DNA of 64,000 nucleotides, taken from Streptomyces albofaciens JCM 4342 (GTDB taxonomy: Bacteria; Actinomycetota; Actinomycetes; Streptomycetales; Streptomycetaceae). Positions 59,381 through 64,000 of this stretch are shown here, one piece after another. Position 1 is the stretch's first letter. Every line of letters starts with the position of its first letter. The position numbers and the translations under genes are program-made. A model generated the notes under the pieces. It saw only the letters and a list, made by a program, of their open reading frames with translations, had not been told where the DNA came from and ran no database searches. Location: contig NZ_PDCM01000002.1 of the NCBI RefSeq assembly GCF_008634025.1, positions 4,195,501 to 4,259,500 of the forward strand, written 5' to 3'.

Positions 59381-59479
59381 TCGGCCCCCACCAGCTACTT
59401 CACCGGCAAAGCCTCGGCCCCCACCAGCTACTTCACCAGCAAAGCCTCGGCCCCCACCAGCTACTTCACCAGCAAAGCC
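59381..59479. repeat. 33-bp tandem repeats copied from the 3' end of the membrane-partner gene
   Basis: Units 59381-59413, 59414-59446 and 59447-59479, pattern TCGGCCCCCACCAGCTACTT plus CACCAGCAAAGCC. The last unit contains the stop and final codons of the leftward gene, so the gene end itself has been tandemly duplicated into the 256-base gap 59205-59460. Confidence 0.85.
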
Positions 59480-60939
59480 TCGGTCCGGTAGACCGTGCCC
59501 GCGCAGGCGTCCGGGATCTTGGCGTCCGCCGCCGCGGGCTCCCCGGCCTCCGGTGTGTGATTGAGCACGACGCCGCTCGGCGGCTTGGAGCCACCGCCGC
59601 CCGGCGTGCCGTCGTCGCCGCCGGCCTGGCCGCCACCGCCCGTGGTTCCTCCGCCGCCCCCGCCGCTGCCGCTGTCCGTGGTGGAGGCCGAGGCGCCGGG
59701 CGTCGTCTCACCGGGTGCCTTGGACGGGGCCGGGGACGGCGTGGGCGGGGGCGCGGCACAGCCGGTGGCGCCGCCGCCCTCGGCCGGCACCCACGCGAAC
59801 TTGACCTCGTACGCCTGGCCCGGCTTGAGCACCAGCTGGTCCGGCGTCGTGATCGGGTCGGGCAGGCCGGGGGCCGCGTCGCCCGCCGTGTGGTCCACGA
59901 CGCTGATGCGCGAACTGTTCGTACTGCCCTGGGCGAGCACGCCGACCTGGCCGCCGCCCTCAACCGAACATGTGGTGTCGGAGGTGTTCACCACCCGGAA
60001 CGAGCCGTAGATGCGGCCCGCCGAGTCGGCCGGGCCGACCGTGCTGACACCGTTGCCAAGCTGCGCGCGCGAGCAGGCGGGCGAGGTGACGTCCATCGTC
60101 GCGGACGGGTCGGGGGTGGTGCCGCCACCGGTGCCGGGCTGCTTGCCGTTCTTGTCCGGGCCCTTGCCCGGCTCGGTGGGCTTGGCTCCCTCTTCCGTCT
60201 TCCTGCCGTCGTGGCCGGCCGGCGGCTTGCCGGTGTGCTCCGTGCCCTCGCCGTGCGAGCCCGAGGCGCCGCCCGGGGTGCGCTGCGTACTGGCCGCGTT
60301 GGCGGGGCGGTCCTCGGGGCCGTCGGTGAAGCTGGCCACATGCACCATCGCGGGGATGGACGTACCGCCGAGCAGGAGGGCCGCGGCCGCGCCGACCACG
60401 GCATGGCGGCGCCGGCGGCGCCGGGCCGGGACCGCGCGGCGCAGCTGGTCGAGCGCGTCGGGAGCGGGCTCCAGATCGTCGACGGCGGAGCGCAGCAGCC
60501 GCCGCAGCTCGTCCTCGCCGACGCCGAAGCCATCGCCGGATCCGATGGCGGGACCGTCACCGGAGCCATCGCCGGATCCGATGGCGGGACCGTCACCGGA
60601 GCCATCGCCGGACCCGATGGCGGGACCGTCACCGGAGCCATCGCCGAAGCCGCCACCGGAACCATCGCCGCCCGACCTCAACGGATCACGGGCATCATGC
60701 GGATCACGGGCATTACGCGAGTCACGGGCACCACGCCCGTCACGGGCACCACCCGAGCCGTGCAGTTCATCCGGTTCTCGCGAAACGTCCTGGTCCTGCC
60801 GCTCCTGCCGGTCCTGCCGCTCCTCCCGGTTGTGCGGTTCTTGCCGGTGGTGCGGATCCTGCCGGTGGTGCGGATCCTGCCGGTGGTGCGGGTCTTGCGG
60901 ATCATGCGGGTCGTACGGGCCGAACAGCTTGCCACTCAT
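59461..60939 (-). CDS. Membrane-anchored protein with repeats, partner of the ECF sigma factor
   Basis: A 492-residue protein. Residues 1-85 are low-complexity repeats (DPHHRQ x3, RQERQD, then ARDPHDARD), followed by Gly/Asp/Ser repeats (GDGSGDGPAIGS x3). About residues 150-185 are LRRLLRSAVDDLEPAPDALDQ, RAVPARRRRRRHAVVG and one transmembrane helix AAAALLLGGTSIPAMVHVA. The extracytoplasmic part has a domain with TSPACSRAQLGNG and FRVVNTSDTTCSVEGGGQ, two Cys that could form a disulfide, then Gly/Ser-rich tail. It overlaps the sigma gene (ATGA), so it is likely its anti-sigma or regulatory partner, though no zinc anti-sigma motif is seen. Confidence 0.72.
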   Translation of the reverse strand: MSGKLFGPYDPHDPQDPHHRQDPHHRQDPHHRQEPHNREERQDRQERQDQDVSREPDELHGSGGARDGRGARDSRNARDPHDARDPLRSGGDGSGGGFGDGSGDGPAIGSGDGSGDGPAIGSGDGSGDGPAIGSGDGFGVGEDELRRLLRSAVDDLEPAPDALDQLRRAVPARRRRRRHAVVGAAAALLLGGTSIPAMVHVASFTDGPEDRPANAASTQRTPGGASGSHGEGTEHTGKPPAGHDGRKTEEGAKPTEPGKGPDKNGKQPGTGGGTTPDPSATMDVTSPACSRAQLGNGVSTVGPADSAGRIYGSFRVVNTSDTTCSVEGGGQVGVLAQGSTNSSRISVVDHTAGDAAPGLPDPITTPDQLVLKPGQAYEVKFAWVPAEGGGATGCAAPPPTPSPAPSKAPGETTPGASASTTDSGSGGGGGGTTGGGGQAGGDDGTPGGGGSKPPSGVVLNHTPEAGEPAAADAKIPDACAGTVYRTEALLVK

Positions 60940-61607
60940 GCGGGAGCCTCCATGGCGACGCGCAGCGCCGCGATACCCCGTGAGCCGTACGCCTTCACCG
61001 AACCGAGCGATATCCCCAACGTCTCGGCGACCTGCGCCTCGGTCATGTCCGCGAAGTACCGCAGGACCAGGACCTCGCGCTGGCGACGCTGCAGTCCGCG
61101 CATCGCCTTGATCAATTGGTCGCGTTCCAGGAGGTCGTACGCGCCTTCCTCCGCGCTGGCCATGTCGGGCATCGGCTTGGAGAGCAGCTTCAGTCCGATG
61201 ATGCGGCGGCGCAGCGCGGAGCGGGAGAGATTGACGACGGTCTGGCGCAGATAGGCGAGGGTCTTCTCGGGGTCACGCACCCGGCCCCGGGCGGAGTGCA
61301 CCCGGATGAAGGCTTCCTGGACGACGTCCTCGCACGAAGCGGTGTCGTCCAGCAGCAGCGCGGCCAGCCCCAGCAGCGAACGGTAGTGCGCGCGGTAGGT
61401 CTCGGTGAGATGGTCGACAGTCGTGCCCGCAGCCATCGCGTCGTCAGTGTCCCCACGCTGGGGGGAGAGCTGCGCGGGTTGCGCGGGCTGCGCGGCAGGC
61501 CATGGGGCGATCACCGGCATGCCCCCGGGCAGACGGCGCCGCAACGGCCGCACCGCCGTGCCGCCGGAGCCCCCTGGGGCGATCGTGATGCCGAGTACCT
61601 CTGCCAC
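60936..61607 (-). CDS. ECF (SigE/SigM-like) RNA polymerase sigma factor
   Basis: A 223-residue sigma factor. Region 2 reads AHYRSLLGLAALLLDDTASC, EDVVQEAFIRVHSARG; region 4 reads GLQRRQREVLVLRYFADMTE, AQVAETLGISLGSVKAYGSR. The GTG at 61607 gives a 55-residue Pro/Ala-rich extension before the sigma core; a later start near MAAGTTVDHL is possible. Coupled to the membrane protein gene. As I recall, a sigma factor gene precedes asd and lysC in S. coelicolor too, supporting synteny. Confidence 0.88.
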   Translation of the reverse strand: MAEVLGITIAPGGSGGTAVRPLRRRLPGGMPVIAPWPAAQPAQPAQLSPQRGDTDDAMAAGTTVDHLTETYRAHYRSLLGLAALLLDDTASCEDVVQEAFIRVHSARGRVRDPEKTLAYLRQTVVNLSRSALRRRIIGLKLLSKPMPDMASAEEGAYDLLERDQLIKAMRGLQRRQREVLVLRYFADMTEAQVAETLGISLGSVKAYGSRGIAALRVAMEAPA

Positions 61608-62023
61608 GCCTGTTGGACACGTTTCCCCCCATCAGGGTTGTACGCGCAAGACACCGTTTTTGACGGTGGGTCGAATGCCCTCATGCGTACCAGCTCTTCC
61701 CCAAATACCCCATTTGTCCCGCAGGTCCGTGGCCGCCCGTGAGGGGCGGCGACAAAGACGCTCCCCTCCCAACTACCGGTTGCAGCAAGGGGGGAAGCGA
61801 ATGGTCGAACACGCCGTCGGACCAGTTCAAGTGGTTTGGACCAACGACTCGCTCACAGGACCTTCACACGACTCACAAGGTATCTCCTGAGCGGATCAGC
61901 GACAGCACCAATCGGGTCAGAGCCCGGCCCGAAGCGGCCCACCGGGGCCGCCGACGGCGGTTCCCGGCCATGGAGCACCGTTTACCGGACACCGGCTCTC
62001 ACCGACGTCCGGCCTCCGGCGTC
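61608..62023. other. Gene-free region between sigma factor start and asd end
   Basis: About 415 bases with moderate GC and no supported gene. It contains the sigma-factor promoter (leftward) and probably the end signals of the asd transcript; I see no clear hairpin. Confidence 0.4.
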
Positions 62024-63241
62024 CTACGCCGCCAGCTCCGCCGCGACCACCTCGGCGATCTGTGCCGCGTTCAGCGCCGCGCCCTTACGAAGATTGTCCC
62101 CGCACACGAACAGCTCCAGCGCGCGGGGGTCGTCCAGCGCCCGCCGTACCCGCCCGACCCAGGTCGGATCCGTGCCCACCACGTCGGCGGGCGTGGGGAA
62201 CTCGCCCCGCGCCGGATCGTCACAGACCACGACACCCGGCGCCGAGGCCAGGATCTCGTGCGCCCCGGCGACCGTGACCTCGTTCTCGAACCGGGCGTGC
62301 ACGGTCAGCGAGTGCGTCGTGATCACCGGGACCCGTACGCAGGTGGCGGAGACCCGCAGCCCCGGCAGTCCCAGGATCTTCCGCGACTCGTCGCGGACCT
62401 TCAGCTCCTCCGAGGACCAGCCGTCCTCCTTCAGGGACCCGGCCCACGGGACGACGTTCAGCGCGACCGGCGCCGGGAACGGCCCGAGCGTGTCGCCCAT
62501 CGCCCGCCGTACGTCGCCGGGCGTGGTGCCCAGTTCCGTGCCCGAGACGGCGGCGAGCTGGGAGCGCAGCGTGTCCACGCCGTCCCTGCCCGCGCCCGAG
62601 ACGGCCTGGTACGAGGAGACGATCAGCTCGCTGAGCCCGTACTCGGCGTGCAGCGCGCCCACCGCGACGATCATCGAGAGCGTGGTGCAGTTCGGGTTGG
62701 CGACGATGCCGCGCGGGCGTACCCGGGCCGCGTGCGCGTTGACCTCGGGGACCACCAGCGGCACGTCCGGGTCCAGCCGGAACGCGGCGGAGTTGTCCAC
62801 GACCACCACGCCCTTGGCGGCGACGATCGGCGCCCACTGCGCGGCGACCTCGTCCGGTACGTCGAACACCGCGACGTCGATACCGTCGAAGACCTCCTCG
62901 TCCAGCGCGAGGACCTCGACCTCCTCGCCCCGCACGGTCAGCTTGCGGCCGACCGAGCTCGGGTGGGGGTCCCTGCTCGAACGCAGCCGAGAGCTCGGGT
63001 GGGGGTCCCCCCTGCTCGAACGCAGCTGAGAGCTCGGGTGGGGGTCCCCCCTGCTCGAACGCAGCTGAGAGCTCGGGGGAGACACCAGCCGGATCTCGCC
63101 CCAGATGTCGGCCCGCTCGGAGAGGATGCCGAGCAGTACCGAGCCGACCGCGCCGGTGGCGCCGACGACGGCCAGATGCGGCTTACGGGCCGCGCGGTCA
63201 CCCGCGCGGCCCGTAGCCGTACCCGAGAAGGGGGTCGTCAT
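62024..63241 (-). CDS. asd: Aspartate-semialdehyde dehydrogenase with in-frame repeat insertion
   Basis: A 405-residue protein, longer than the usual about 340-360. [20 protein letters not shown] is the NADP-binding loop; the catalytic Cys is in [29 protein letters not shown] and [10 protein letters not shown] (with catalytic His after the Arg region) are typical. It makes aspartate semialdehyde for lysine/DAP, threonine and methionine. Between LVSPP and [16 protein letters not shown] lies an extra stretch of [15 protein letters not shown] repeats coded by tandem 39-bp DNA units, in a surface loop position. It overlaps lysC (ATGA). A 20-residue N-terminal extension precedes the fold. Confidence 0.95.
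   Translation of the reverse strand: MTTPFSGTATGRAGDRAARKPHLAVVGATGAVGSVLLGILSERADIWGEIRLVSPPSSQLRSSRGDPHPSSQLRSSRGDPHPSSRLRSSRDPHPSSVGRKLTVRGEEVEVLALDEEVFDGIDVAVFDVPDEVAAQWAPIVAAKGVVVVDNSAAFRLDPDVPLVVPEVNAHAARVRPRGIVANPNCTTLSMIVAVGALHAEYGLSELIVSSYQAVSGAGRDGVDTLRSQLAAVSGTELGTTPGDVRRAMGDTLGPFPAPVALNVVPWAGSLKEDGWSSEELKVRDESRKILGLPGLRVSATCVRVPVITTHSLTVHARFENEVTVAGAHEILASAPGVVVCDDPARGEFPTPADVVGTDPTWVGRVRRALDDPRALELFVCGDNLRKGAALNAAQIAEVVAAELAA
62955..63079. repeat. 39-bp tandem repeats inside asd
   Basis: A 34-base partial unit (62955-62988), two identical 39-bp units (62989-63027 and 63028-63066) and the start of a fourth (63067-63079). Each carries GAGCTCGGGTGGGGGTCCCC with the mirror-like TGCTCGAACGCAG. 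The unit resembles a short repeat I recall as common in Streptomyces genomes. All units keep the asd frame. Confidence 0.88.
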
Positions 63242-64000
63242 CGACCGGTGCCGCCGTACACCACGGCCTCGTCGCTCTCGCTGTCGAGACCGAAGGCGCT
63301 GTGCACGGCCTGCACGGCTTCCTTGACGTCGTCGGCACGGGTGACCACCGAGATACGGATCTCGGAGGTCGAGATCAGCTCGATGTTCACGCCCGCGTTG
63401 GACAGCGCCTCGAAGAAGGTCGCCGTCACCCCGGGGTTGGTCTTCATACCGGCGCCGACCAGCGAGATCTTGGCGATCTGGTCGTCGTAGCGCAGCGAGT
63501 CGAAGCCGACCGAGGCCTTGGTCTTCTCCAGCGCCGCGACGGCCTTGCGGCCCTCGTCCTTCGGCAGGGTGAAGGAGATGTCGGTCAGACCCGTCGAGGC
63601 GGCCGACACGTTCTGTACGACCATGTCGATGTTGACCTCGGAGTCCGCGATGGCGCGGAAGATCGTCGCGGCCTCACCCGGCTTGTCCGGCACGCCGACG
63701 ACCGTGACCTTCGCCTCGGAGGTGTCGTGCGCGACGCCCGAGATGATCGCCTGCTCCATGGGCTGGTCCCCTTGCGGTTCGTTGCTGACCCAGGTGCCGC
63801 GCAGTCCGGAGAAGGACGAGCGGACGTGGATCGGGATGTTGTAACGGCGGGCGTACTCGACGCAGCGGTGCAGCAGCACCTTGGAACCGGAGCTGGCCAG
63901 CTCCAGCATGTCCTCGAACGAGATCCAGTCGATCTTCCGGGCCTTCTTCACGACCCGGGGGTCGGCGGTGAAGACGCCGTCCACATCGGTGTAGATCTCG
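63238..64000 (-). CDS. lysC: Aspartokinase (C-terminal part; start outside window)
   Basis: The last about 254 residues of aspartokinase: [17 protein letters not shown] (end of the kinase domain), then two ACT domains ([20 protein letters not shown] and [20 protein letters not shown]). It phosphorylates aspartate and is feedback-regulated through the ACT domains. An internal ATG at 63759 preceded by AAGGGGACCAGCCC could start a separate regulatory beta subunit, as known for Corynebacterium and other actinobacterial aspartokinases. The stop overlaps the asd start, so lysC-asd is one operon. Confidence 0.95.
   Translation of the reverse strand, partial: EIYTDVDGVFTADPRVVKKARKIDWISFEDMLELASSGSKVLLHRCVEYARRYNIPIHVRSSFSGLRGTWVSNEPQGDQPMEQAIISGVAHDTSEAKVTVVGVPDKPGEAATIFRAIADSEVNIDMVVQNVSAASTGLTDISFTLPKDEGRKAVAALEKTKASVGFDSLRYDDQIAKISLVGAGMKTNPGVTATFFEALSNAGVNIELISTSEIRISVVTRADDVKEAVQAVHSAFGLDSESDEAVVYGGTGR

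Overview
The window is very GC-rich DNA with short overlapping stop/start codons, GTG and TTG starts, WhiB-like and ECF regulators, and a class III lanthipeptide synthetase. This points to an actinomycete, almost certainly Streptomyces or a close relative. From memory, the flanks match one S. coelicolor chromosomal neighbourhood: an ArsA-like ATPase pair, wblA and a class A penicillin-binding protein on the left, and an ECF sigma factor, asd and lysC on the right.

Layout. 1-10.2 kb is core: RidA end, DUF4177, two ArsA-like ATPases, wblA, a class A PBP, a YqeY-like protein, a metallophosphoesterase, a Pr6Pr membrane protein and tRNA-Pro(CGG). 10.2-15.8 kb is accessory: a probable EVE/DUF3883 nuclease beside the tRNA, an ArsR-type regulator with a divergent secreted hydrolase, and an NfeD/flotillin pair. 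About 16-43 kb is a biosynthetic gene cluster. 43-50 kb is a respiration/hypoxia-flavoured group (orphan ctaD, DevR-like response regulator, flavohaemoglobin-like protein, HemG-like oxidase). 50-64 kb returns to core and miscellaneous genes (photolyase, lectin-like propeller, methyltransferase, S9 peptidase, pentapeptide-repeat protein, SURF1, ECF sigma with membrane partner, asd, lysC).

The cluster is the most interesting part. A 28-residue precursor at 25550-25636 has the class III leader motif LDLQ and ends SSTVSSHC, which contains the SxxSxxC labionin/avionin pattern with Cys as the last residue. It lies just downstream of a LanKC synthetase. Around it are a small fatty-acid/type II assembly set (two ketosynthases, an ACP, an acyltransferase, a MaoC-type dehydratase, a FabI-like reductase and an acyl-AMP ligase), a GNAT, a P450 and a di-iron oxidase. 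This gene content resembles lipolanthines (microvionin, goadvionin), in which a fatty acyl chain caps a small lanthionine-type ring. A TPP decarboxylase-like enzyme, an aldehyde dehydrogenase and a ureohydrolase together resemble the AruI/KauB/GbuA steps that turn 2-ketoarginine into guanidinobutyrate and then aminobutyrate, suggesting an arginine-derived starter unit. A GT/GNAT/PIG-L/NodS-like operon could decorate the product. I found no LanD-type cysteine decarboxylase. The promoter regions of the cluster operons share a TTGACA-N3-5-ATGACT-like element.

A second theme is the density of short tandem repeats, both between genes (13-, 19-, 20-, 23-, 24- and 33-bp units) and inside coding regions, including an in-frame array of 39-bp units in the essential gene asd. 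Several core genes also have a TANNNT hexamer 6-7 bases before the start codon, typical of leaderless transcripts.
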